A stretch of DNA of 64,000 bases from Anthoceros angustus (taxonomy: Eukaryota; Streptophyta; Anthocerotopsida; Anthocerotales; Anthocerotaceae). A model generated the notes under the pieces. The model saw nothing but the letters and a program-made list of their open reading frames with translations, made no database searches and was not told the origin of the DNA. The position numbers and the translations under genes are program-made. Location of the stretch: NCBI GenBank assembly GCA_010909165.1, contig MU008164.1:2004001-2068000 (forward strand), written 5' to 3'. The stretch's first letter is position 1, and each line of letters starts with the position of its first letter. Below are positions 55,673 to 64,000 of the stretch, piece by piece.

Positions 55673-57226
55673 TTGAGGTGGTGGGCATGGGAGGCGGGCG
55701 TGTTTGGTGAAGCAGGGGAGGGTAGAGGGACGTTGCTGTTTCATCATCTGCCGTCTGTGTATGTAGCCGGGTGCGGCTCCGCTTGGATGGCTGTCCCTTG
55801 TGACATCAGGATCTCGGCTCTGTCGCTGGAATCTATGCTCAACATTGCCATGCAGGACTGTCTGAGGGCTTCGGACCATGGGAATTTGTTTGACATCAGG
55901 CTGCCGGATCTGCTGGACCAGATCCCGTCCTTTTTCTTCTCCAAGATCTCGGAGGATATTCTGGTGAACATCTTTTCCAGGTTAGAGGATGATCCCAGGC
56001 ACCTGGCGCGGCTTGCATGCGTGTGTGTTCGGTTTGCTAGAGTGATCAAGCATACCGTGTGGAGAAGGCAGTGTCTGCGGGTGGTTCCTGCTATAGTGTC
56101 GGATCTTATGCAAGGGTCTTACCGGATGGATCATCATGCTCCAGAACCTCCTGGAGGTTGGGGTGCTCTCCAGAAGCTGCTGGTGTGTTGTCCTGGGCTT
56201 CGGCACGCAGGTGTTATGCTCGAGTGTTGGGACTTCGGTCTTGACAGAGAGTTGGGATTGAGCGAGGAGTTTCGGACTGGGAAGAGGAAGTCTGGGGAGC
56301 TGGACGACGAGCCGTTTCAAGGAAAGAAGAGGAGTACTGGCAATAAGGTTACCTTTGGCGTTGAGCAGGATATTTCGGAAGCGGCTGCTGAAATTGCCAA
56401 GGAGAGGGCTAGCAGACAGGCAAAGGTGCTGCTCGCATCGGGCCCTTCAAGTACAAACATGACCAATGTCCAGAAGAAGGGTGAGAAGAATTGTGGCGAT
56501 GACGGACTTCTCCACGCAGATCGACCTCTTTCACGTGGAGTTGATGTAGCACCGAGCAAGGGGACTGCGGCTCACCCACCCTCTGGCTGGCAGACAGGAA
56601 CTGATGCTGCGAATGGGTCTCATCCAGATGAGAAGCCGGACGATTTGCCTCATGGTGTTCTGGGCTGCGAAGATGACACCGGTGCCGATGGAGCTCGTCA
56701 GGTGGACCCAGATGCCAGGCCAAGCTCCTCGTTCACATCTCAGGACACCAGGATCGACAGAGTGAAGAGAAAGAAGAGGGTAGATGACCGCCATAAAGAT
56801 GGGCTGACACATGGTGCCTGTTGCTCTCATGAAGAGCCACATTTGGCGTGCGGTATGTGGAACTTGACAAGAGAGCAGGGTAACAAGCTACTGGCAAGCC
56901 GATTCCGAGCTGATATTCTGTACATCTGTGACTGGCCTGGGTGCATGCATCCCGGGAAGCGGAGGAAGTACAAGCTTTTTCGCGGTGTGTTCAAGAACTT
57001 CAAAGCCTCGCAGATCTGGCGAAACCTCAAAGACTTGAAACCGAGAAAGGCGGGAATGTGCTGTGCTTTCTGCTCATCTCCTCGGACGTGGGACATGGTA
57101 TCAACATTTTGCTTAAGGAGGTCACATGAGTACCACGATGACGGGGAGCCAGTTGTCCGTGCTTTTGTCTGTGAGAATGGGCACGTTGCTGGTGCTTGGA
57201 CGGATCGCCCTCTCTACAATCTGTAG
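55673..57226 (+). CDS. EID1: EID1-like F-box protein (phytochrome A signalling)
   Basis: Open frame of 517 codons. Residues about 90-133 form an F-box (KISEDILVNIFSRLEDDPRH, LARLACVCVRFARVIKHTVW), followed by EPPGGWGALQKLLVCCPGLR and HAGVMLECWDFGLDRELG. The last about 125 residues, from FRADILYICDWPGCMHPG through CCAFCSSPRTWDMVSTFCLR to GEPVVRAFVCENGHVAGAWT and PLYNL, match the C-terminus of Arabidopsis EID1. EID1 acts in an SCF ubiquitin ligase that dampens phytochrome A responses. The middle (about 200-390) is low-complexity with a basic KRKKR cluster and makes it longer than the Arabidopsis protein (about 330 residues). Met-39 (55,787) or Met-55 (55,835) may be the true start, since the first 38 residues look like leader sequence. 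No lesions are seen. Confidence 0.88.
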   Translation: MRWWAWEAGVFGEAGEGRGTLLFHHLPSVYVAGCGSAWMAVPCDIRISALSLESMLNIAMQDCLRASDHGNLFDIRLPDLLDQIPSFFFSKISEDILVNIFSRLEDDPRHLARLACVCVRFARVIKHTVWRRQCLRVVPAIVSDLMQGSYRMDHHAPEPPGGWGALQKLLVCCPGLRHAGVMLECWDFGLDRELGLSEEFRTGKRKSGELDDEPFQGKKRSTGNKVTFGVEQDISEAAAEIAKERASRQAKVLLASGPSSTNMTNVQKKGEKNCGDDGLLHADRPLSRGVDVAPSKGTAAHPPSGWQTGTDAANGSHPDEKPDDLPHGVLGCEDDTGADGARQVDPDARPSSSFTSQDTRIDRVKRKKRVDDRHKDGLTHGACCSHEEPHLACGMWNLTREQGNKLLASRFRADILYICDWPGCMHPGKRRKYKLFRGVFKNFKASQIWRNLKDLKPRKAGMCCAFCSSPRTWDMVSTFCLRRSHEYHDDGEPVVRAFVCENGHVAGAWTDRPLYNL

Positions 57227-57372
57227 GTGAGCATTTTGCTCCTGGCCTGGTGTGAATCCTCTCGGATTATGCTGGTTAATTCCTGGACATACTTCTTGAT
57301 GGTCGATCCCCACTGGCCTCCTTTTTTGTCAGTGTCCTTACCGCCCTGTTTCTTGAAACTTTGTTCTTGCAG
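57227..57372 (+). other. probable 3'-UTR intron of EID1-like gene
   Basis: Directly after the TAG stop the sequence is GTGAGC, and TTCTTGCAG ends at 57,372, so a 146-bp GT-AG intron fits. A junction right at the stop codon would not be expected to trigger nonsense-mediated decay. Confidence 0.5.
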
Positions 57373-57800
57373 GTGGAGGAGCACATGACTTTTGCAGCTC
57401 GAAGAGAAGCTTCCAATGTGATGGAGCATGTTGGAGTCTGATGGTGGACAGTTGTAGCATAGCCTTACATGGCTGTCGTCGCTTCAGTCATGTGTCTCCA
57501 TACATACACAACTATACAACGCCCATGGATTGCTTCCATATCATGTGGATACCACTTAGATAGGGCAAGCGCATATCCGGAACGAGAATCTCGGAATACA
57601 GCCAAATGCTTCCCAGCGTTGCCATGCCATTGTCTGAAAGTTTTCAAAGTCACCGTAAAGACCTTAGAAACCGAAGAGTGCAGTAGGCTAGAGTGTTGTA
57701 ATCTCGTGAAGCGCGCAAAGAAGCCCCAGTTGTTAACCCCAGAAAGCTCACTCAAGAGACTTCACTGACAAGCAATCAACGAGCAATTGGAGCGTTGCAC
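57373..57800. other. intergenic, probable EID1 3' UTR then no feature
   Basis: The first part is presumably untranslated sequence of the EID1-like gene. I see no other gene. Confidence 0.4.
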
Positions 57801-57807
57801 TTGATTC

Positions 57808-58160
57808 ATGCAGAGAGCCCGTAGACCAGTTGCGGGGACAGGTTTCCTGGACCCAGGAAATGGGTGGGCAAACAGATATGGCGCGAGGTGCAGCAGCTTC
57901 AGGAGAAGCCAAGCCGGTGCAAGCGGATGTCTGGTCGGAGACGGATCTTGGACCCAGACTCGTCGCCAGGAGCTCTTGTGGCGGCAGTTTTTTCAGGAGC
58001 CCACACTTTGGTGGGACGACAGGCAGGCGCAGAAGAGGAGGAGTGTGCCCGACATCCGGAATGACGAGTCTCAGGAGGTTCTCTGGCTGAACAGCTTGTA
58101 GGAGCCAGCTTGGGTGGATGAGCGGCTGCGCTGGATATGGAGATGGGCGGGGCAGCTGCC
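57808..58160 (+). pseudogene. OSB-type PDF-motif fragment
   Basis: The frame reads QELLWRQFFQEPTLWWDDRQ, then SVPDIRNDESQEVLWLNSL, a TAG (58,099-58,101), then EPAWVDERLRWIW in the same frame. The pattern LW-FF-P-WWD-R...PD...E-LWL...P-WV is that of the PDF motif of plant organellar single-stranded DNA-binding (OSB) proteins. The OSB-fold domain that should precede it is not visible. The stop and lack of upstream domain suggest a remnant; it overlaps the start of the PPR gene in another frame. Confidence 0.6.
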
Positions 58161-60338
58161 TCCTTGTCCGGATGCGGGCCTGGAGGAAGGGGCGTGAGGG
58201 GTGAAACCGTGAGTGGGCTTTGTCGTCAAGGCCACCTCTCTGAGGCTGTTGAGGCGTTGGGAGTTCTGGTGGAGACAAGGTGCGGTGTTTCCAGACCCCT
58301 GCTGTATGCTGTCCTGAAGGAATGTGTGGGGAGGAGGGATCTGGTGCTGGGTCGCCGCGTCCATGCTTTGGTGGTGAAAGACGGGTACGAGTTTGACACG
58401 TTCCTGTGCAACCACATCATGCGGATGTACGCCTGGCATGGCAGGTTGCAGGATGCGATGGAGGTGTTCACCATGGTTGCCCGCCCAGATGCCTTCATGT
58501 GGTCTTCCATCATTTCTGCGCATGTTGAGCAGGGACGAGACGAGGAGGCACTGGAGTTGTATCGTGGGATGCGCAGGTCAAGTGTGGAGCCTGATGGGCA
58601 TGTGTTTGTGGCAGCCCTTCAGGCTTGTGCTAGGGGTGGGGACTTGAAAGCTGGGCAGGAGCTGCATGCTGATGTGTTGGCTGCTGGCGTGGAGCCTGAT
58701 GTATTCGTTTGTAGCTGCTTGGTGGATATGTATGCCAAGTGTGGCAGCTTAGAGGAGGCTCGAAGAGTGTTTGAGGGCCTTGAGCAGAAGAATGTGGTCA
58801 CGTGGACTGCTCTGATTGCAGGATATTCCCAGCAGGGCATGGGGGTGGAAGCCCTGGGTCTGTACTGGGCTATGCAAGCAGAGGGCATTGCGGTGCCCAA
58901 TTCTGTGACGTTCTTGTGCCTCCTGCAGGCGTGTGCGAGTGTGGGCACCCCTGCTTTGGAGATGGGGAAGCAGCTTCATGCACAGATTAGAGAACAGGGA
59001 CATGAAGATGATGCGTTTGTGGCCAACAGTTTGGTGAACATGTATGCAAAGTGTGGCAGCTTTGAGGGTGCTCGGGGAGTCTTTGACGGTCTTGGTAGAA
59101 AAGACGTGGTGACGTGGAATGCCATGATAGCAGGATATTCCCAGCAGGGAATGGGGCAGGAAGCTCTTCGTTTGTACAACGCCATGCTAGAAGAGGGCGT
59201 GGTTGCACCGGATGCCGTGACATACGTGTGCCTTCTGCAGGCATGTGCAGGTATGGGCACTCTAGCTCTGGAGAAGGGGAAGGAGCTTCATGTGCAGATT
59301 AGAGAAAGAGGACATCAAGACGATGTGCTCGTGGCTAACAGTTTGGTGAATATGTATGCCAAGTGTGGCGGCTTGGAAGATGCCCAGAAAGTGTTTGACG
59401 GACTTGGTGAAAAAGTTGTGGGCACGTGGAATGCCATAATCGCAGGATATTTGCACCAGGGCATGGGGCAGGATGCCCTTAGTCTCTACAGAGCTATGCA
59501 AGAGGAAGGCATGGCTGTACCTGATTCCGTGACGTTCGTGTGCCTCCTGCAGGCATGTGCAGATTTGGCAGCGTTGCATCTGGGAAGGCAGCTACATGCC
59601 GAGATCGAAGAACAAGGGTTGCAAGCTGATGTGGTTGTAGCCTCCAGTTTGATAAACATGTATGGAAAGTGCGGGAGCATGGCGGATGCACACCAGGTGT
59701 TTGAGACATTACCCAAAAGAGACTTTGTCGCCTGGAGTGCACTGATTGCAGGCTACACCTCTCAAGGTGACAGTGAAGCAGTCTTCGACTTGGTCCAGAG
59801 AATGAGAGAGAATGGCATACAGCCCGTCAGTGTAACATTCCTGAGTGTATTAGCAGTGTGTAGTCACGCGAGTCTAGTGGAAAAGGGGAGAGAGTTCTTC
59901 GAGGCCATGCACAGAGACTACGGCATTGCTCCCACTGTGGACCACTACACATGCATGGTGGATCTCCTGGGCCGAGCAGGGCGCCTGGATGAGGCACTAG
60001 TTTTAGTGAGGACTATGCCTGTACTGCCTAATGCTGCAATTTGGCACACGCTGTTGAGTGCTTGTCGAAAGTGGAGCAATGTGGAGGTGGGGCGCCTTGC
60101 TTTTGACCAAGCAGTGAGTCTAGACAAGACTGATCCAGCACCATATGTGTTGATGTCGAACATATACACCACTGCTCAGATGTGGGAGCAGGCACAGAAG
60201 ATGCAGGATTGGAGAAAAACAAGCAGGGCATGGAAGGAGCCGGCTCAGAGTTGGTGGACAGATATGGACGGATTGGTGCACAGTTTTCGAGTTGGGGACG
60301 AGAATTTCTCATGCTTCTCTTGGGATGCTTCCGACTGA
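58137..60338 (+). CDS. PLS-class PPR protein with E-type C-terminus
   Basis: Uninterrupted frame of 733 residues, no introns. From about residue 50 it consists of P, L and S pentatricopeptide motifs (CNHIMRMYAWHGRLQDAMEV, LVDMYAKCGSLEEARRVFEG, VTWNAMIAGYSQQGMGQEA), then an E domain (VDHYTCMVDLLGRAGRLDEA, AIWHTLLSACRKWSNVEVGR) and HSFRVGDEN. Such proteins bind organelle transcripts, one base per motif, often for C-to-U editing or processing. A triplet block of about 104 residues is repeated four times (starts near 58,794, 59,106, 59,418 and 59,725). At the E+ motif, GDE is followed by 37 extra bases and only then, in another frame, by KHPNSQLRLKDIFCKLKQEA to a stop at 60,441. The E+ tail is therefore broken and no DYW domain follows. 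The start is chosen as the first Met of the frame; no clear targeting peptide is seen. Confidence 0.87.
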   Translation: MEMGGAAASLSGCGPGGRGVRGETVSGLCRQGHLSEAVEALGVLVETRCGVSRPLLYAVLKECVGRRDLVLGRRVHALVVKDGYEFDTFLCNHIMRMYAWHGRLQDAMEVFTMVARPDAFMWSSIISAHVEQGRDEEALELYRGMRRSSVEPDGHVFVAALQACARGGDLKAGQELHADVLAAGVEPDVFVCSCLVDMYAKCGSLEEARRVFEGLEQKNVVTWTALIAGYSQQGMGVEALGLYWAMQAEGIAVPNSVTFLCLLQACASVGTPALEMGKQLHAQIREQGHEDDAFVANSLVNMYAKCGSFEGARGVFDGLGRKDVVTWNAMIAGYSQQGMGQEALRLYNAMLEEGVVAPDAVTYVCLLQACAGMGTLALEKGKELHVQIRERGHQDDVLVANSLVNMYAKCGGLEDAQKVFDGLGEKVVGTWNAIIAGYLHQGMGQDALSLYRAMQEEGMAVPDSVTFVCLLQACADLAALHLGRQLHAEIEEQGLQADVVVASSLINMYGKCGSMADAHQVFETLPKRDFVAWSALIAGYTSQGDSEAVFDLVQRMRENGIQPVSVTFLSVLAVCSHASLVEKGREFFEAMHRDYGIAPTVDHYTCMVDLLGRAGRLDEALVLVRTMPVLPNAAIWHTLLSACRKWSNVEVGRLAFDQAVSLDKTDPAPYVLMSNIYTTAQMWEQAQKMQDWRKTSRAWKEPAQSWWTDMDGLVHSFRVGDENFSCFSWDASD

Positions 60339-60460
60339 GAAGCACCCCAATAGTCAACTGAGGCTGAAAGATATCTTTTGCAAACTGAAGCAAGAAGCAT
60401 TTGTGTCACATCTGGACCCGTCAGCGGCGGACTTCATGTGATAGAAGGTATGTAGTTATT

Positions 60461-61494
60461 TCATTCTGAATCAATGTAATCATAAGCTGTACATAGCGTT
60501 GCGACCGAGGTATCTGCCAAATTCGTGGCAGTGACTGGCTCACTTGCTGCAGAGCCTTCCGTAACATTCCCTTCCCAAACTTGCCCCACTATTGCATTTG
60601 AAGCCAACTTTGGTTTGACGTTGAATGCTACAGCAACAGCCTTTGGCCTTAGGGCAAATCCAGGAACTTGCGTCTGACTGCTCCTACGTCGCTCGCCTTT
60701 CAAGTTCTCATATGCAAGTGTTCTACTAATGAATTCTTGGCTCCCGTTGAACTGCTCAAAAGTTTGCGCTTCTTGCCCAATGCAGTTAAACTAATTTGCG
60801 CTTCTTGTCCGCTAACATTATTCCTGCAGCTTCTTCGTTGCCCTCATTATCTTCATCATCATTCAGCTGCCGCACGTACTTGGCAGAACTCTGGAACACA
60901 AGGCTGCGAACAAAAGCTTCATTTTCCTCTGCTGCCGTCCCTCTGCTCCTGTGTCTGCTTCAGAGCCTTCTACATTTGCTCGGTACGAATAGCGGCATGA
61001 CATGCCCTCATGGACTTCAGGTCATCCAGGGCAGCAAGGATGTCCATTTCTTGCTTTGAGTCAACGGTGCGATTCTCCAGGGCTTTCACAGCATCACACA
61101 TCTCCTTTGCATCCCTTGTCCTTTTCGCATCGTCCATAGCCTCTTCAGCTGCCCGCTAAGGCTCAAAACTGCGAGTAGCACCCGCCTCTATCGCATAGTC
61201 CTGATTCTGGGGCTCTGTCTTGATAGGCACTTCCGCTGAGCACCAGCTGCATTTTTTATATAGAATAAAAAGGTTTGATCCCAAAATATGTCTCCCCTAG
61301 ACTATTCTTCGTGCGAGCATTGAACTTGGTGCCTTTGTACATACAGTTGCCAGAGGTGTTGCATCTGATAGTCATGAAAAGCATCGTCCGCACCTTAATC
61401 TGCTGGTTTGGTTCTCAGCCTGCCGCCCGCGTGGAATCTTGGCCGGATCGAAGCCCGGCGGAAAGTATTTGTTCAGCACCACGCATTCTGCCAT
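60461..61494 (-). pseudogene. YJU2: processed YJU2 (CCDC94) splicing-factor pseudogene
   Basis: From ATG at 61,494 the minus strand reads MAECVVLNKYFPPGFDPAKI PRGRQ, then after a shift QIKVRTMLFMTIRCNTSGNC, MYKGTKFNARTKNSLGETYF, KTEPQNQDYAIEAGATRSFE, AMDDAKRTRDAKEMCDAVKA, LENRTVDSKQEMDILAALDD and a C-terminal tail to 60,461. This is the YJU2/CWC16 family, which acts at the catalytic activation of the spliceosome. There are no introns, at least three frameshifts, stops after SFEP and EQM, and a zinc-finger cysteine replaced (CNTS for CNTC). A retrocopy is the simplest explanation; a poly(A) remnant is not visible. Confidence 0.85.
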
Positions 61495-61695
61495 CTTAGT
61501 GGACTAAACGAACTTTCCTTTTCTTCTTAGTCCGCTAGCGGATCTCATAAAGGGGCCCTAGCATAACTTTAGAATAATATTATCCAGACTTATTTGGTAG
61601 TAAACTTATCTTAGAATAATATTATTCAATCTTTTCTTACTGCTGTTTAGTTACATAGTTAATCGCTTTTTGTCGCCTTTTTCTCTAGGTGCCCC
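61495..61695. other. no feature seen
   Basis: AT-rich; contains AGAATAATATTAT twice (about 61,570 and 61,613). No gene. Confidence 0.4.
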
Positions 61696-61699
61696 AGAC

Positions 61700-62215
61700 T
61701 CCTGTGAGTTCTTCCACCCATGACAAAGTTGAATTCTTCCACCCGTGACAAAGTTGAGTTCTTCCACCCGTGACAAAATTGAGTTTTTCCCATGCGTGAC
61801 AAAGTTAACACGGGAGTCCATCCACCTGTACTAAAGTTGAAAAGCAACTGGCTCGAAAGTGACAACGTTGAGAGGCAGCTCACTCGAAAGGCGGTCCTTC
61901 TGCCTGTGACAAAGTTGTGAGGCAACTCGTTTGTAAGGCAACTCGTTTGTAAGGCAATCCTTCTCCTGTGACAAAGTTGTGAGGCAACTCATTCGTAAGG
62001 CAGTCCTTATGTAATAGGCATTAGTAAGGCTATCCTTCCGTAATAGGCATTCGTAAGGCAGTCCTTCTGCCTGTTACAAAGTTGAAATGCAACTTCCACA
62101 TGTGACAAAGTTGAAAGGTGGCTTGCTCCAAAGATAGTTCTTCTACATGTTACAAAGTTGAAAAAGGCAGTCCTTCGGCGTGTTACTAAGTTGAAAGGCA
62201 GCTCGCTCGAAAGAC
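61700..62215. repeat. ACAAAGTTGA minisatellite
   Basis: TTCTTCCACCCGTGACAAAG-TTGA units of about 28 bp come first. Longer units with GGCAACTCGTTCGTAAGGCA and GTCCTTCTGCCTGT follow, ten or more imperfect copies. Confidence 0.85.
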
Positions 62216-62220
62216 AAGTT

Positions 62221-62590
62221 CGTTAAACACACCTAGATCTTATATAGGGTCACATAATATGAAGTTTACTTATTAGTGAAGCAGGTCTTATAAAGACAGC
62301 TCGTTAAACACACATAGATCTTATATAGGGTCACATGATATGAAGTTTACTTATTAGTAAAACAGGTCTTACAAAGACAGTTCGCTAAACACACCTACAT
62401 CTTATATAGGGTCACATAATATAAAGTTTATTTACTAGTAAAGCAAGTCTTATAAAGACAGCTAGCTAAACACACCTACTAGGTGTGTTTAGCTAGCTGT
62501 CTTTATAAGACTATATAAGATCTAGTAGATCTTATATAGGGTCACATAATATGAAGTTTACTTATTAGTAAAGTAGGTCTTATATCAGGG
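62221..62590. repeat. 81-bp tandem repeat
   Basis: Units beginning CG(T/C)TAAACACACC start at 62,221, 62,302, 62,383 and 62,464 (period 81 bp). Each carries ATCTTATATAGGGTCACATA and GAAGTTTACTTATTAGTAAA. Confidence 0.92.
62446..62512. repeat. perfect 33-bp inverted repeat, 1-base spacer
   Basis: Positions 62,446-62,478 and 62,480-62,512 are exact reverse complements around a single C at 62,479. The arm runs from AGTCTTATAAAGACAGCTAG to AACACACCTA. The sequence belongs to the 81-bp repeat, so one unit edge has been duplicated in inverse orientation. Confidence 0.95.
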
Positions 62591-63185
62591 CACCTAAAAT
62601 AACCATACTTGTTTTTCAAATTATCTTAGAATATTATTGTCCAAACTTCCAATATAGTTAGTTAAGAATCATTAAGTAAATAGTTTAGTAATGTTTAGGT
62701 CATTCCATTCTATGACTTTACTTATTAGTGAAGGAGGTCAGCTTTTTCTTAGGCGTTTTGAATGTTTTTGCTTTCTATGAGCAATCCCTCACATTCCATT
62801 GACATTATTAAGGACAATGGAGCTGCTCGCCTAACATTCTTCTAGGGCATTCTTGACGCCGATCCTCTAAAGTTGCCACCATTCTTGTCGCCTCAGGGCC
62901 TTGGGCCAAGATAGACCAAGTGTGAACAAAGTGCAAAGACAGACGTGGTGTGAACTCTTACTCAACGTCAAATCGTGACAAACAACAGTTAGATGCTATC
63001 ATATCAAATCTTGGTTAGGGGTCCCATAATCATATTACAATAATATTATATCTTGTTTTAGGTGAGTCTCATATCTACTCTGCAAGTCTTACATTCTCCA
63101 TGAGAATATTCCCGCGCTTTGATGCAAGTTTGGCCTTCCTTCATACTATTCTAGCATAATGTGAGCCTCGCTTTTGACCTAGAAT
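62591..63185. other. no feature seen
   Basis: No gene, RNA or clear repeat that I can support. Confidence 0.4.
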
Positions 63186-63189
63186 ATTG

Positions 63190-64000
63190 CATTCCTATTC
63201 CGCGCTATATGAACCGTGACGTTTGTACTCTATAGCATTGTTTCCGTGCCATATGTTATATGAATGTGACGTTTGTACTCTACAGCATTGTTCCCGCGCG
63301 ATATGAACTTGGCGTTTGTACTCTACAATGTCATTTTCGTGCTATATGAACTATGTGCTTTGATGTAAGTCTGTCCTTCGATCATACCATTTTAGCATAA
63401 TGTGAGCCTCGCTTTTGACCTAGAATGTTCCATTCCTATTCCCACGCTATGTGAACATGGCGGTTGTACTTTGTAGCATTGTTCCCGCGCGATATGAACC
63501 TGGCGTTTGTATGTACAGCGTTGTTCCCGCGCGATATGAACTTCGCGTTTGTATTATATAGCGTTGTTCCCGCGTGATATGAACTTGGTGTTTGTACTCT
63601 ACAATGTCGTTTCCGTGGTATATGAACTATGCGTTTGGCGTTTGTATTCTAGCGTTGCCCTCGCGCTATAGAAACACCGTTTGTACTGCATTACAACGTT
63701 GTTCCCACGCTATATGAACTTGGCGTTTGTACTCTATAGCGTTGTTTCCGCGCTATACGAACTAGGCGTTTGGCGTTTGTATTCTAGCGTTTTCCCGCTA
63801 TCTGAACTGGCGTTTGTACCCTCTGACGTTGTTCCGTGTTGCACAAACTAGGCGTTTGGCTTTTGTATTCTGATTGTCCCACATTATATGTACAGGCGTT
63901 TGTACTTGTACTCTAGCGTTGTTCTGCGCTCTATGAACTTGGCATATATACTCTGATTGGTCCCACGCTATATAAACATGACATTTGTACTCTACAACAT
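63190..64000. repeat. minisatellite (TGAACTTGGCGTTTGTACTC)
   Basis: About fifteen imperfect units of 45-60 bp combine TATATGAAC(T)TGGCGTTTG with TACTCTATAGCGTTGTTCCC and GCG. Longer segments with ATTTTAGCATAATGTGAGCC occur around 63,150 and 63,390. The array continues to the end of the window. Confidence 0.85.

Noticed and set aside
54836-55879. 347-codon minus-strand open frame (Pro/Arg/Ser-rich)
   Set aside because: It is antisense to the GC-rich leader and start of the EID1-like gene. It has no domain and its composition reflects GC skew, so I treat it as a shadow.
62221-64000. Regularly spaced repeats that could suggest a CRISPR array
   Set aside because: The units are directly adjacent without unique spacers of constant length, and the genes are those of a plant nucleus. 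These are satellites.

Overview
This window looks like nuclear DNA of a land plant with a large, repeat-rich genome. A fern or other seed-free vascular plant is my best guess. Reasons: PLS-class pentatricopeptide-repeat (PPR) genes without introns, an EID1-type F-box gene, a plant-type mitochondrial bL32 gene with introns, 14-3-3 exons, CACTA ends of the CACTACTAG type and a very large Ty3/gypsy retroelement. The species is not proved.

Layout. 1-5,123 is sparse flank with a 52-bp tandem array and eroded coding relics. The next 38.8 kb (5,124-43,890) is a nested insertion. The outer layer is a CACTA-type DNA transposon with matching inverted ends (CACTACTAG...CTAGTAGTG). It sits inside a 14-3-3 pseudogene read on the minus strand: the exon ending in ILNSPER lies to its right and the AFDEAIAE exon lies directly to its left. 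The middle layer is a minus-strand Ty3/gypsy retrotransposon (7,802-40,513) with TGTGG...CCACA ends, flanked on both sides by the 5-bp target duplication GTTTG. The inner layer is a further LTR-like block (about 19,949-27,455) between the protease and reverse-transcriptase regions. The LTRs are huge (7-9 kb). On the element's coding strand their U3 parts carry an accessory protein reading region: an N-terminal domain resembling plant-transposon-protein domains, then a coiled coil. gag, protease, LTR and accessory regions are broken by many small indels and local tandem duplications, so I see no intact polyprotein.

43,940-61,494 is the gene-bearing part. In order: 14-3-3 pseudogene; an intact three-exon mitochondrial ribosomal protein bL32 gene (minus); a decayed DYW-type PPR pseudogene (plus); a 1.2-kb tandem duplication carrying two damaged copies of a 2-oxoglutarate/Fe(II) oxygenase gene (minus); a 1.07-kb TIR element with a near-perfect 8-bp target duplication; an apparently intact EID1-like F-box gene (plus); an OSB-type PDF-motif remnant; a long PPR open frame (plus); and an intronless, frameshifted YJU2 (CCDC94) splicing-factor pseudogene (minus). 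61,700-64,000 is satellite-like DNA, including a perfect 33-bp inverted repeat.

The intact genes are nucleus-encoded housekeeping or regulatory genes: mitochondrial translation (bL32m), light signalling (EID1) and probably organelle RNA processing (PPR). Nothing suggests an operon. Repeat coordinates are given to the nearest few bases where the sequence allows; boundaries inside the retroelement are approximate.
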